From Rikenellaceae bacterium (GTDB lineage Bacteria > Bacteroidota > Bacteroidia > Bacteroidales > UBA932), in NCBI GenBank assembly GCA_900769905.1, contig CAAGIL010000036.1, positions 1 to 61,648 of the forward strand: a stretch of DNA of 61,648 bases. Direction: 5' to 3'. The position numbers were made by a program, and so were the translations under genes. Of this stretch, positions 14,434-22,868 are shown piece by piece (the stretch's first letter is position 1; the number at the start of each line of letters is the position of its first letter). Below the pieces are notes generated by a model. The model ran no database searches, was not told the DNA's origin, and saw nothing but the letters and a program-made list of their open reading frames with translations.

Positions 14434-16561
14434 CGAGTCGCAGTCCTATCCTGGACCTTTCCAGGTCCACCGAATCCACAATCACGCGTATGTGCTGGTG
14501 AAGCTTCACTGCCCTGGATGGGTCGGTGCCGCGCGGTCCTATCTTTGACACGTGGATGAGGCCGTTCTCGTGCAGTCCTATGTCCACGAAGGCACCGAAA
14601 TTGGTGATATTGGTCACGATTCCCGGCAATTCCATTCCGATCTTGAGGTCGTCAATGCTGCGTATGTCATCGTCAAAGCTGAACTCGGATGCCTGCTCAC
14701 GCGGGTCGAGGCCTGGTTTGGCCAGTTCCTTGATGATGTCGTTTACGGTAGGCAGTCCCGCCTCCGGGGTGACGAAGTCCTCTGCCTTGATGCGGGAGCA
14801 GAGTTCCGCGTTGCCCACGAGCTCCTTCGTGGTCACTCCCAGGGACCTGGCCATGCTGTCCACTATGCTGTAGGACTCGGGATGCACGGCTGAGGCATCG
14901 AGAGGATTTTCAGCCCCGCGTATGCGAAGGAAGCCGGCGCACTGGCGGAAGGCCTTGTCTCCCAGGCGGGGCACCTTCTTGAGTTCAGCCCTGCTCCTGA
15001 ATGCTCCCTGGGCGTTTCTGTAGGCAACTATGTTCTCGGAGAGCACGGGTCCTATTCCCGCGACATAGGCAAGGAGGTAAGGGGAGGCGGTGTTGAGGTT
15101 CACACCCACTGAGTTTACGCAACTCTCCACCGTGTTGTCGAGTTTCTCCTTGAGGAGGCTCTGGTCCACGTCGTGCTGGTACTGGCCTATACCGAGGTTC
15201 TTAGGGTCGATCTTCACCAGCTCGGCCAGAGGGTCCATAAGGCGGCGGCCTATGGATACGGCTCCGCGCACGGTGACATCCTCGTCCGGGAACTCCTTGC
15301 GCGCGATTTCGGAGGCGCTGTAGATGGAGGCTCCGTCTTCACTCACGGTCCATACCTTGCAGCCTTCCGGGAGGCGTATTCTCTTCATGAAGTCCTCGGT
15401 CTCGCGGGAGGCGGTGCCGTTTCCTATGGCCACGGCTTCAATCCTGTATTTCTCCAGCATGGCCTGGACCTCCATAATTGCCTTCACCTTCTCATTCTGC
15501 GGCGGATGAGGGTAGATTATGGTGTGGTGCAGGAGTTCGCCTTCTGCGCTCAGGCAGGCGATTTTGCAGCCGTTGCGGAAACCGGGGTCTATGGCCATAG
15601 TGCGTTTCTGGCCCACAGGGGCGCTGAGCAGAAGCTGGCGCAGGTTGTCGCCGAACACGGCTATGCTTTCCAGGTCGGCCTTGTGCTTGGCCTCGCGTAT
15701 CACTTCGGAGCTGATTGAAGGCTCGATGAGACGCTTGAAAGAGTCTTCCACGGCCATTTTCAGCTGCTCCGCGAGCAGAGGGGCAGGGTAGCCCCGGGCC
15801 TTGCAGAAGTCGTAGTAGATTTTGTCGCAGCTTTTCTCTGCGTTTACGTCAATGGAGAGTTTCAGGAAGCCCTCGCTCTCTGCGCGCAGTATGGCGAGCA
15901 GGATGTGGGAAGGAATCTTGTCAAGAGGGCAGGAATATTCGAAATAGCTGCGGTACTTCGCCGCGTCGGCGCTTTCCTTGCCGGCTTTGGTGAGCTTGGT
16001 GCAAATCCGTCTCGTGCGGAATACGGACCTCTGGTTCTCGCGTATCTGTGCCGTCTCGCTCAGACGCTCGGAGATGATGTCCCTGGCACCTGCGAGTGCT
16101 GCCTCCCTGTCGGCTACGCCTTCGCCGAGGAATTTGCCGGCCTCCGCTTCAGGATTGCGGGTGCGCACGTTCCACATAATATCCGCAAGGGGTTCCAGCC
16201 CCAGCTCGCGCGCTGCCGTGGCCCTGGTCCTGCGCTTCGGACGGTAGGGGAGGTAAAGGTCTTCCAACTCGGTGGAATCCACGCATTTCTCGATTTTCTC
16301 GCGCATCCCGTCGCTCAGGGCTCCTGCCTCGGCTATGGTCTTGATTATGGTGTCCTTGCGCTTGTCTAGTTCGTTATATACATCTATATAGTGCTTGAGC
16401 TCAGCGACTTGCGCATCGTCGAGCCCGCCTGTCTTCTCTTTTCTGTAGCGGCTGATGAAGGGGATGGTGTCCCCGTCTGCAAACATATCCGCGCAGTTCT
16501 CCACCTGCCAGACAGCCAAACCCATAAGTTCGGCAATCCTGCTTGAATACAGTTCTTTCAT
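14408..16561 (-). CDS. tex: Tex-family RNA-binding protein with S1 domain
   Basis: 717 residues in the normal Tex layout: N-terminal helical region with IPFISRYRKEKTGGLDDAQV, a YqgF/RNase H-like domain (KRTMAIDPGFRNGCKIA), helix-hairpin-helix segments (VNLNTASPYLLAYVAGIGPVL; FRSRAELKKVPRLG) and a C-terminal S1 RNA-binding domain (GIVTNITNFGAFVDIGLHENGLIHVSKI). Tex proteins bind RNA and affect transcription and toxin or stress gene expression. The gene follows the glycosyltransferase by 2 nt, so both are read from the promoter near 17308. It converges on the ClC gene with a 26-nt overlap. Confidence 0.95.
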   Translation of the reverse strand: MKELYSSRIAELMGLAVWQVENCADMFADGDTIPFISRYRKEKTGGLDDAQVAELKHYIDVYNELDKRKDTIIKTIAEAGALSDGMREKIEKCVDSTELEDLYLPYRPKRRTRATAARELGLEPLADIMWNVRTRNPEAEAGKFLGEGVADREAALAGARDIISERLSETAQIRENQRSVFRTRRICTKLTKAGKESADAAKYRSYFEYSCPLDKIPSHILLAILRAESEGFLKLSIDVNAEKSCDKIYYDFCKARGYPAPLLAEQLKMAVEDSFKRLIEPSISSEVIREAKHKADLESIAVFGDNLRQLLLSAPVGQKRTMAIDPGFRNGCKIACLSAEGELLHHTIIYPHPPQNEKVKAIMEVQAMLEKYRIEAVAIGNGTASRETEDFMKRIRLPEGCKVWTVSEDGASIYSASEIARKEFPDEDVTVRGAVSIGRRLMDPLAELVKIDPKNLGIGQYQHDVDQSLLKEKLDNTVESCVNSVGVNLNTASPYLLAYVAGIGPVLSENIVAYRNAQGAFRSRAELKKVPRLGDKAFRQCAGFLRIRGAENPLDASAVHPESYSIVDSMARSLGVTTKELVGNAELCSRIKAEDFVTPEAGLPTVNDIIKELAKPGLDPREQASEFSFDDDIRSIDDLKIGMELPGIVTNITNFGAFVDIGLHENGLIHVSKIGPRGTDPSRAVKLHQHIRVIVDSVDLERSRIGLRLVNPRQKSL

Positions 16562-16563
16562 AC

Positions 16564-17286
16564 TCAGGCTTTTTTCTTGAATTTGCGGAAACGGAGGGCG
16601 ATGACTCCCCAGAAAGCTTCACCGAAGATGCTTCCGGACATCTTGGAAGTGCCGGCCTTGCGGTTGACGAAGACTACGGGAACCTCGGCTATTTTGAAAC
16701 CGAGTTTGTGGGCCGTGTATTTCATCTCGATCTGGAAGCCGTAGCCCTTCATCCTCACGGCATCGAGGTCTATGGTTTCCAGCACCTTGCGGGAGTAGCA
16801 GACAAAGCCCGCCGTGCTGTCGAAGATCTTGAATCCCAGCACGGTACGCACATAAATCGAGGCGCAGTAGGAAATCATTATCCTGCTCAGCGGCCAGTTC
16901 ACCACGTTGATGCCCTCGCAGTAGCGCGAGCCTACGGACACATCGGCCCCGCCGGCAGTGCAGGCATCAAGAAGCCTGGGAAGGTCGGAAGGGGCGTGGG
17001 AGAAGTCGGCATCCATCTCGAAGATATAGTCGTACTGCCTTTCCTTCGCCCATTTGAAACCGGCCACATAGGCCGTGCCGAGCCCGAGCTTCCCGCTCCT
17101 TTCGAGGAGGAAGAGCCTGTCAGGGTACTTCTGCTGCATTTCCTTCACGGCTGCGGCCGTCCCGTCCGGAGAGCCGTCGTCTATGACGAGTATGTGGAAA
17201 TCACCCTGGGCGAAGACCGCCTCGGTGATGGCTGCTATGTTCTCAATTTCGTTGTATGTGGGAATAATGACCAGTTTCTTAAGCAT
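16564..17286 (-). CDS. Polyprenol monophosphomannose synthase-like GT2 glycosyltransferase
   Basis: 240 residues, DPM1-like GT-A glycosyltransferase. Visible are VIIPTYNEIENI at the N-terminus, VIDDGSPDGTA, the metal motif in FEMDADFSH (DAD), and the acceptor-loop segment VGSRYCEGINVVNWPLSRIMIS. It probably transfers a sugar from a nucleotide sugar to a polyprenyl phosphate on the inner membrane face, supplying lipid-linked sugar for extracytoplasmic glycosylation. No C-terminal membrane helices are present, unlike GtrB relatives. The start is taken at 17286 (MLKKLVIIP) rather than 17310. Co-transcribed with tex. Confidence 0.9.
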   Translation of the reverse strand: MLKKLVIIPTYNEIENIAAITEAVFAQGDFHILVIDDGSPDGTAAAVKEMQQKYPDRLFLLERSGKLGLGTAYVAGFKWAKERQYDYIFEMDADFSHAPSDLPRLLDACTAGGADVSVGSRYCEGINVVNWPLSRIMISYCASIYVRTVLGFKIFDSTAGFVCYSRKVLETIDLDAVRMKGYGFQIEMKYTAHKLGFKIAEVPVVFVNRKAGTSKMSGSIFGEAFWGVIALRFRKFKKKA

Positions 17287-17307
17287 ACCTTGATTTTTAC
17301 GTAGATG

Positions 17308-17335
17308 CAAATTTAATAAAAAATGCTTATGTTTG
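17308..17335 (+). promoter_or_regulatory. Facing -7 boxes for divergent glycosyltransferase genes
   Basis: Two perfect TAnnTTTG boxes lie 12 nt apart. TAAATTTG on the minus strand (17308-17315) serves the DPM1-like gene 21 nt away. TATGTTTG on the plus strand (17328-17335) is only 7 nt from the ATG at 17343, so that mRNA should be leaderless or nearly so. No good -33 element for either. The boxes are close enough that one bound polymerase would exclude the other. Confidence 0.6.
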
Positions 17336-17342
17336 CACCATT

Positions 17343-18686
17343 ATGGATTCAGTATGCAGATTTGACATCGCGCCGAGGATTTCCACCTCCAGGCTGCGTG
17401 AGATTGCCGCTTCCACGGATGCGGAATACACTCTTCTCTATACCGGTGACGGCGAACTGGAATGGGTTGAGCTCGGCCTTGAACGCCTGCTCGACATAGC
17501 CCGCGACACTTCCGCCCTTATGATTTATTCGGACCGCTTCGTGAGCCGCGACGGGAAGATGGCTGAGGCCCCGGTAATAGACTGGCAGGAGGGTGCCCTG
17601 AGGGACGACTTCGACTTCGGCGGGGTGCAGCTCTACCTCAGTTCCGCGCTGCGCGAAGCCGTGGCCGCGATGGATGCGGAGTACAGCTACGCCGCCCTTT
17701 ACGACCTCAGGCTCAGGGTGTCGCGTATGGCGGCTCCCGTGCACGTGAACGAATACCTTTACTGCGAGCGCCAGGACGACACGCGCAAGTCCGGGGAGAA
17801 GCTTTTCGACTACGTGGACCCGCGCAACCGTGCCGTGCAGATTGAGATGGAGGCGGCGTGCACTGCTCATCTCAAGGCTCTGGGAGCCTGGCTCGCGCCT
17901 GAATTCAGGAGCGTGGACCTGTACGGGGAGGGGGAGTTCGAGTACGAGGCGAGCGTGGTGATTCCGTGCCGCAACCGCGTGCGCACGATAGGGGATGCAA
18001 TACGCTCAGCGCTCTCGCAAGTTGCTGATTTCAAGTATAATGTAATAGTGGTGGACGACAATTCCACCGACGGCACTGTGGATGTGATACGGAGTTTCGA
18101 CGACCCGCGCCTGATTTATATTGCCCAGGGTCCTGGTTACCACGCCATAGGCGGCAACTGGAACGCTGCCATACATCATCCGAAGTGCGGACGCTTCGCG
18201 CTCCAGCTAGATTCGGACGACCTCTACTCGGACGAACATACGGTGCAGCGCTTCGTGGACGCGTTCCGGGAGGGGAACTGTGCAATGGTGATAGGCAGCT
18301 ACAGGCTCACGGACTTCGAGCTGAACCCCCTGCCTCCGGGAGTCATAGACCACCGCGAGTGGACGGAGGAGAACGGACGCAACAACGCCCTGCGTATCAA
18401 TGGCTTGGGTGCGCCTCGAGGATTTTGGACCCCGCTTCTGCGCAAGCATCCTTTCCCTATCGTGAAGTACGGGGAGGACTATGCCGTGGCGCTGAGGATT
18501 TCCCGCGAGTACCGCATTGGCAGAATATATGACGTGATGTACAACTGCCGCCGCTGGGACGACAATTCTGATGCCGCGCTGGATGTGGTGAAGATGAACG
18601 CCAACAATCTCTACAAGGACCGCCTTCGCAGCTGGGAACTCGCAGCGCGCAAGGAGCTGGTCGCTGATTTCAGTTCATTGACTTGA
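17343..18686 (+). CDS. Family 2 glycosyltransferase with an extra degenerate N-terminal GT-like module
   Basis: 447 residues. The C-terminal half (about 200-430) is an ordinary GT-A domain: EASVVIPCRNRVRTI, VVDDNSTDGT, metal motif DSDD (290-293) and GEDYAVALRIS with the likely base. The N-terminal 190 residues resemble the second half of a GT2 domain (ALMIYSDRFVSRDGK, GALRDDFDFGGVQLYLSSALREA, AALYDLRLRVSR) but lack the nucleotide-binding first half and a DxD. I recall similar long proteins in Bacteroidales. Donor and acceptor sugars are unknown. Its promoter box is 7 nt before the ATG. It overlaps the convergent thioesterase gene by 17 nt. Confidence 0.85.
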   Translation: MDSVCRFDIAPRISTSRLREIAASTDAEYTLLYTGDGELEWVELGLERLLDIARDTSALMIYSDRFVSRDGKMAEAPVIDWQEGALRDDFDFGGVQLYLSSALREAVAAMDAEYSYAALYDLRLRVSRMAAPVHVNEYLYCERQDDTRKSGEKLFDYVDPRNRAVQIEMEAACTAHLKALGAWLAPEFRSVDLYGEGEFEYEASVVIPCRNRVRTIGDAIRSALSQVADFKYNVIVVDDNSTDGTVDVIRSFDDPRLIYIAQGPGYHAIGGNWNAAIHHPKCGRFALQLDSDDLYSDEHTVQRFVDAFREGNCAMVIGSYRLTDFELNPLPPGVIDHREWTEENGRNNALRINGLGAPRGFWTPLLRKHPFPIVKYGEDYAVALRISREYRIGRIYDVMYNCRRWDDNSDAALDVVKMNANNLYKDRLRSWELAARKELVADFSSLT

Positions 18687-19068
18687 GCTGTTCGCAGAGG
18701 TCCGGGAAGCGCTCGGCGATGACCACCGGCCTGCCGTTCTCGAAGAAGCAGTGGGTCGTGATGCCCTTGCAGGCGAGCTTGCCTTCCACTTTCATTTCGT
18801 AGCGGAACTTCAGCTTAAGGGCCGAGAGTTCCTCCAGATGCACGTCGATTACCAGCTCGTCGCGGAAAGTGGTGGGTTTCTTGTATTCGCATTCCACGCT
18901 CACTACCGGGGAACTGACACCCTCGGCTTCCATCCTTTCGAAGCCGTAGCCGAACTTGTCGAGCAGTTCGATGCGGGCCTCTTCCATGAACCTTATGTAA
19001 TTGGAATGGTGGGTTATACCCATCCTGTCGCACTCGTAGTAATTGATTTTTCTTCTGAGTATTTCCAT
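18670..19068 (-). CDS. Acyl-CoA thioesterase, 4HBT/YbgC-like hotdog fold
   Basis: 132 residues, typical for a single hotdog domain. The catalytic segment YYECDRMGITHHSNYIRFMEEAR matches the D...HxxY/N-Y pattern of YbgC/FadM enzymes, with the Asp as general base or nucleophile. Likely hydrolyses short or medium acyl-CoA thioesters in the cytoplasm; the substrate cannot be deduced. It stands alone, overlapping the convergent GT2 gene by 17 nt at its 3' end. The 137-nt region upstream is AT-rich and is shared with the ABC operon promoter reading the other way. Confidence 0.88.
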   Translation of the reverse strand: MEILRRKINYYECDRMGITHHSNYIRFMEEARIELLDKFGYGFERMEAEGVSSPVVSVECEYKKPTTFRDELVIDVHLEELSALKLKFRYEMKVEGKLACKGITTHCFFENGRPVVIAERFPDLCEQLKSMN

Positions 19069-19142
19069 TTCCTATATATATAGCGGTGTACTTACTGTAC
19101 GGGGTGCAAATTTAAGGCCGATGTGAATTTTTTCAAAAAAAA

Positions 19143-19173
19143 TTTGCACTTATGATTTTTTGAAGTATCTTTG
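19143..19173 (+). promoter_or_regulatory. Promoter of the ABC/GntR/head-GIN operon
   Basis: TTTG (19143-19146), a 19-nt spacer and TATCTTTG (19166-19173), a textbook match to the Bacteroidetes primary sigma consensus. Start of transcription is expected around 19179-19181, within the dyad at 19175-19198. Confidence 0.85.
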
Positions 19174-19174
19174 C

Positions 19175-19198
19175 AGTGTATTAATAAACTATTACACT
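19175..19198 (+). promoter_or_regulatory. Operator-like dyad AGTGTA-N12-TACACT
   Basis: Perfect inverted repeat AGTGTA (19175-19180) and TACACT (19193-19198) starting one base after the -7 box and ending 7 nt before the first ATG. B. subtilis YtrA, a short GntR regulator, is known to bind this same half-site pair with a similar spacer (13 bp as I recall). The third gene here encodes a YtrA-like regulator, so autorepression through this site is the obvious inference. Confidence 0.7.
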
Positions 19199-19205
19199 AT
19201 TCGAT

Positions 19206-20039
19206 ATGATAAAAGTCAACAATTTGGCATTCAGCTACGGTCAGAATCAGGTGCTGAAAAACATAAATCTCGAGCTTGGGGAAGGCAGGATTTACGGCCT
19301 CCTTGGAGAGAACGGTGTGGGCAAGACCACTCTTCTCACCCTCCTGAGCGGTCTCAAGAAGACTCAGTCCGGTACCATAGATGCGGATGGCAGAGATCCA
19401 TATAAGAGGGAACCGGAGTTTCTGGAGCAGATTATCTATCTTCCGGATGACGTGGCGATGATCAACGACAAGGCTGTCAGCTGGGCCCGCACAAGGGGCA
19501 AGTTCTGGAAGAATTTCTCCCTGGACAAGTTCGTTACAATTATGAACGAGTTCGAGAACGACATCAACCAGAAGCTGATTTCCATGTCGACAGGACAGCT
19601 TAAGAAGACCTACATCTCCTTCGCCCTTGCCTGCTCGACCAGGTACCTCTTCCTTGACGAGCCTACCAACGGACTGGACATCCCGTCCAAGTCCCAGTTC
19701 CGCTCAGCCATACTCAAGTACACGGCAGAGGATTCAACCATCGTGATTTCCACCCATCAGGTGCGCGACCTCGAGAACGTGATAGACCCTATCATCATAC
19801 TTGACAAGCAGGACGTGCTCCTCAATGCTTCCCTCGAGGAAATCTCCGACAAGCTCTACTTCGACTACGGTTCCCAGCTCCATGCTGAAAGCCTTTACTC
19901 GGAGCAGCTTCCGGGCGGATTCATCCAGGTCTATCCAAATGTGGAGAAGCTTGACAGCAAGGTGAATATCGAGGCTCTCTTCAATGCCGTTCACAAGAAC
20001 AAGGAACTTGTAAAAGGACTGTTTTCCAACGATAAATAA
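19206..20039 (+). CDS. ABC transporter ATP-binding protein
   Basis: 277 residues. Walker A is GENGVGKTT (34-42), the signature is the unusual STGQ (128-131, in place of SGGQ), Walker B is YLFLDEP (147-153) followed by TNGLD, and the switch histidine is H184 in STHQ. The C-terminal 60 residues are an accessory extension. It pairs with the following permease; such two-part transporters regulated by YtrA-like proteins often act on cell-envelope stress or antimicrobial peptides. First gene of the operon, 7 nt after an operator-like dyad. Confidence 0.92.
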   Translation: MIKVNNLAFSYGQNQVLKNINLELGEGRIYGLLGENGVGKTTLLTLLSGLKKTQSGTIDADGRDPYKREPEFLEQIIYLPDDVAMINDKAVSWARTRGKFWKNFSLDKFVTIMNEFENDINQKLISMSTGQLKKTYISFALACSTRYLFLDEPTNGLDIPSKSQFRSAILKYTAEDSTIVISTHQVRDLENVIDPIIILDKQDVLLNASLEEISDKLYFDYGSQLHAESLYSEQLPGGFIQVYPNVEKLDSKVNIEALFNAVHKNKELVKGLFSNDK

Positions 20040-20051
20040 ATCCGGAACATT

Positions 20052-20858
20052 ATGAACAACATATTCAATTTCAAGAGGTTCGTCAATTATCTAAGATTCG
20101 ACCTCCGCAACGCGAAGAACTACTACGGACTTTCCATGCTGGTAGTGGGACTGCTTCCGGTAATCGTATTCGCATTCAGCCAGATACTTTACTGGATGGT
20201 CAGCAAGGACAACGTGAGTCTTGACTTCGGTCTGGCATTCAGGTGCATCACCCTGTGCATAGCGGTTGCAATCGTGAATCTTACGGCTCCTCCTAAGATG
20301 TACGGCCGCATCACCGAGCGCAGGTGCGGCTCCGACTGGCTGCTCATTCCTGCCTCCACCTTCGAGAAGTGGCTCTCGATGCTTATCATCACCCTGGTCG
20401 TCGTGCCTGTGGTTATGGTCGTGCTCCTTCTCATCAGCGACACCTTCCTCGCCCTGCTCTTCCCGGCCCGTTACGGCGAGAATGTATTCTCCATTCTCGA
20501 TGGACAGAATCTCTTCCGCATTGATACCGGTGAAGGTCTGGTACTCAATATGGTATATCCTTTCTATGTCTCCTGGGTCACTTCCGGACTGGCATTCCTG
20601 CTCGGATCTGTGGTTTTCAAGAGGGCAAAGGTGGCAAAGACCATACTTGTATGCATGGCGATAGGTGTAGTATTCAGCGCCATCACGGTGCCTGTATTCC
20701 AGAGCTCCAATATGGAGGAATGGCTTCAAAGCATGGACTGGGTGGATCCTTACCAAATCGTAAGGTGGTTCAACAGCTGGATCAACATCACCTTTGCAGT
20801 CGAGTTCGTCCTTCTTGCCGGCGGTCTTTTCTACAGATTGAGAACCATCAAACATTAG
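20052..20858 (+). CDS. ABC transporter permease, six predicted membrane helices
   Basis: 268 residues with about six hydrophobic segments (near 22-48, 60-82, 105-135, 168-192, 198-218, 240-258 by eye). Helix order fits a half-size ABC-2-like permease that works with the preceding ATPase, 12 nt upstream. There is no substrate-binding protein gene, which points to export or to a regulatory or protective role rather than uptake. No recognised sub-family motif. Confidence 0.8.
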   Translation: MNNIFNFKRFVNYLRFDLRNAKNYYGLSMLVVGLLPVIVFAFSQILYWMVSKDNVSLDFGLAFRCITLCIAVAIVNLTAPPKMYGRITERRCGSDWLLIPASTFEKWLSMLIITLVVVPVVMVVLLLISDTFLALLFPARYGENVFSILDGQNLFRIDTGEGLVLNMVYPFYVSWVTSGLAFLLGSVVFKRAKVAKTILVCMAIGVVFSAITVPVFQSSNMEEWLQSMDWVDPYQIVRWFNSWINITFAVEFVLLAGGLFYRLRTIKH

Positions 20859-20864
20859 TGCCTT

Positions 20865-21206
20865 ATGATGGAATTTGACAGCAACAAGCCAATCTACATA
20901 CAGATTGCCGACAACATCTGCGAGAGGATACTCTCCGGAGAATTGAAACAGGCGGGAAGGATACCGTCTGTAAGGGAATGGGGCGCACAGATAGGCGTAA
21001 ATCCCAACACCGTGGCCCGGTCCTACGAACTGCTTTCCGACAGGAAGGTGATCTACAACCAGCGCGGCATAGGATTCTTCATCGCGAACGATGCGGTGGA
21101 GGTTATCCGCAGCAGCGAGAGAAAGAAATTCATTGAGGAGGAAGTCCCTGCGTTCAAGAACAGGGCAGCCCTCCTGGGAGTGGAATTAAGTGAAATTTTG
21201 AAATAG
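20865..21206 (+). CDS. GntR-family regulator, YtrA subfamily
   Basis: 113 residues: a winged helix-turn-helix (about 10-75: PIYIQIADNICERILSGEL, IPSVREWGAQIGVNPNTVARSYELL) and a short C-terminal tail of about 40 residues in place of a large effector domain, the hallmark of YtrA-type GntR proteins, which partner ABC transporter genes. The gene lies 6 nt after the permease; ATG 20865 or 20868 can serve. Likely target is the AGTGTA/TACACT dyad at 19175-19198. Unusually, it is third in the operon rather than first. Confidence 0.9.
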   Translation: MMEFDSNKPIYIQIADNICERILSGELKQAGRIPSVREWGAQIGVNPNTVARSYELLSDRKVIYNQRGIGFFIANDAVEVIRSSERKKFIEEEVPAFKNRAALLGVELSEILK

Positions 21207-21216
21207 AACTACAGAT

Positions 21217-21939
21217 ATGAAAAAATTTTTTGTGATATGCGGACTGCTGGCATCCAGCCTCATGTTCCAGTCCTGCAGGCTTATGATAGTGAAGTCGGAC
21301 GAATTTGATGCCAACTTCGGGTCCGGAGAGGTAATTGTGGCCGATGAAAGCAATATGTCCGAAAGAATCGTGGCGGTGGAAGAGTTCAATTCCCTCTGCA
21401 TCAATGCTGCCGCAGATATCGAGTACCGTCCCGGGGAGTGCAGCCTGAAGATGGCCGGACCTCAGAATGTGCTCGATGCGATCAATGTCACCAATGAAGA
21501 CGGCAAGCTGGTCGTGGATTTCGGCGACAAGAAGGTGAGGAAACTCAAGAAGCTTGTGCTTTACGTCAGCTCTCCGGAACTCAGCTCTGTGGAGGTCAAC
21601 GGTGCAGCTTCCTTCGAAGCTATGGATGCTCTCCGCTGCGACAATCTGCAGATAATCACCCGCGGCTCAGCCGAGTTCGACATCGACGGACTCAAGGCAA
21701 ACGATGTGGACTTGCAGACCTACGGCGCCAGCGACATCTCAATCGACAATCTGGACAGCAAGTCCGTGTCCATCAAAATCCACGGAGCCGGTGACTGCGA
21801 AGTCAGCGGAAGCACCGGAAGCGTTGAGGTCAGCATAAGCGGAGCCGGGGACATAGACCTGTCGGATCTCGTTGCGGACAGCTACAGCCAGACCATTGCA
21901 GGTGCAGGGAATGTAAGAAAGCCTATGTTGAGGAAATAA
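21217..21939 (+). CDS. Head-GIN domain lipoprotein (DUF2807)
   Basis: 240 residues. An N-terminal lipoprotein signal ends in LMFQSC, so it should be lipidated and sit in the outer membrane or periplasm. The rest is the repetitive beta-rich head-GIN fold (FNSLCINAAADIEYRPG, SSVEVNGAASFEA, DVDLQTYGASDISID, ISGAGDIDL), originally described as a putative adhesin head. In Bacteroidetes such proteins recur beside short GntR regulators and ABC transporters; here the gene follows the regulator by 10 nt. It abuts the convergent GSCFA gene with no base between stops. The function is not known. Confidence 0.88.
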   Translation: MKKFFVICGLLASSLMFQSCRLMIVKSDEFDANFGSGEVIVADESNMSERIVAVEEFNSLCINAAADIEYRPGECSLKMAGPQNVLDAINVTNEDGKLVVDFGDKKVRKLKKLVLYVSSPELSSVEVNGAASFEAMDALRCDNLQIITRGSAEFDIDGLKANDVDLQTYGASDISIDNLDSKSVSIKIHGAGDCEVSGSTGSVEVSISGAGDIDLSDLVADSYSQTIAGAGNVRKPMLRK

Positions 21940-22797
21940 TCATTCCTGCCCGTGCATGGGAATATGACGGGAGCGGAGAGTGGCCTTGAGGTTCTGCCTC
22001 AGCTGCTCCCGCTCCTTTTCGTTTATGCAGAAGTCCTGAAACTTCTCCCACACGATGTCGGCTGCGGTTTCGCTCGGGTGCACCAGGTCCCTGGCGTAGA
22101 AACGGTAGTCGCGAAGCTCGTCGCAGAGTATCTCGTATGCAGGGAAATATTCGTGGGTGCTGCCGTGCATGGCCTTTTCCGTTCCTAGCTGCAGAACGGC
22201 CTTGGACAGGGTGTTGACGTGCGCCCCGTCTCCCAGGTGCCGTATGGGGGAGACCGTGACTATGCACTGCTTCCCTTGCGCGAGGGTAAAGGTCTCATTC
22301 AGAGCCTTTTCCACTTCTTCCGGACTGAGCATCCTGCGCGTAAACTCGCTTGCGGGACGCTTGAGGCAGTTGGCTACCGCCTTGCCTCCGTGCTCCCAGA
22401 CCATTGCCGTGCCCAGGGTGATTATTAGCCTGTCGGCGGAGTTCCATTGCCTGCGCGCTTCTTCAAGGGCGGCGTTGGCATCGCGCACGAATTCTTCCGG
22501 GCTGCGCCTGGCAAAGGAGCTGTGGTGGCTGAAGCTGCACCAGAGCTCCGAGCCTGCTCCCATCTGCACGCAGTCTCCTTCATCGAAGAGACTCGCTCCG
22601 CACAGCAGCTTCACCGCTTCCAGTATGGAAAGGGGATTGTACAGGGCCCCGAAGGGATTGCGGCACAGCCTGAAACCGCAGTCCTGCATACGCCTGCCGA
22701 TTTCGTCGCTGAAGCAGCTGCCCAGCATCACAATGCCGTTCTCAAGGCTCAGTTCTATTGCGGATTTCCCCGGATTTACCTCTGTAAATAGCTTCAT
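21940..22797 (-). CDS. GSCFA-domain protein (SGNH hydrolase-like)
   Basis: 285 residues from the ATG at 22797 (MKLFTEVNPG); the frame extends 6 codons further. It carries the family motif MLGSCFSDEIGRRM at about 24-37 and NPFGALYNPLSI just after, plus LIITLGTAMVWEH and the C-terminal VHPSETAADIVWEKF, which fits the DxxH-like block of SGNH/GDSL esterases. A carbohydrate or lipid acyl esterase role is plausible but unproven. It has a TACATTTG box 28 nt upstream on its strand. Confidence 0.88.
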   Translation of the reverse strand: MKLFTEVNPGKSAIELSLENGIVMLGSCFSDEIGRRMQDCGFRLCRNPFGALYNPLSILEAVKLLCGASLFDEGDCVQMGAGSELWCSFSHHSSFARRSPEEFVRDANAALEEARRQWNSADRLIITLGTAMVWEHGGKAVANCLKRPASEFTRRMLSPEEVEKALNETFTLAQGKQCIVTVSPIRHLGDGAHVNTLSKAVLQLGTEKAMHGSTHEYFPAYEILCDELRDYRFYARDLVHPSETAADIVWEKFQDFCINEKEREQLRQNLKATLRSRHIPMHGQE

Positions 22798-22825
22798 GAC
22801 AAGATTTTGATACAAATCGACTATG

Positions 22826-22862
22826 CAAATGTATGAAGATTTCAGGAAAAAGCGTAATTTTG
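22826..22862 (+). promoter_or_regulatory. Divergent -7 boxes between GSCFA and metallophosphatase genes
   Basis: On the minus strand TACATTTG (22826-22833) lies 28 nt before the GSCFA ATG. On the plus strand TAATTTTG (22855-22862) lies only 6 nt before the metallophosphatase ATG at 22869. Both match TAnnTTTG perfectly; -33 elements are weak. The rightward transcript should be leaderless. Confidence 0.6.
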
Positions 22863-22868
22863 CGCATT

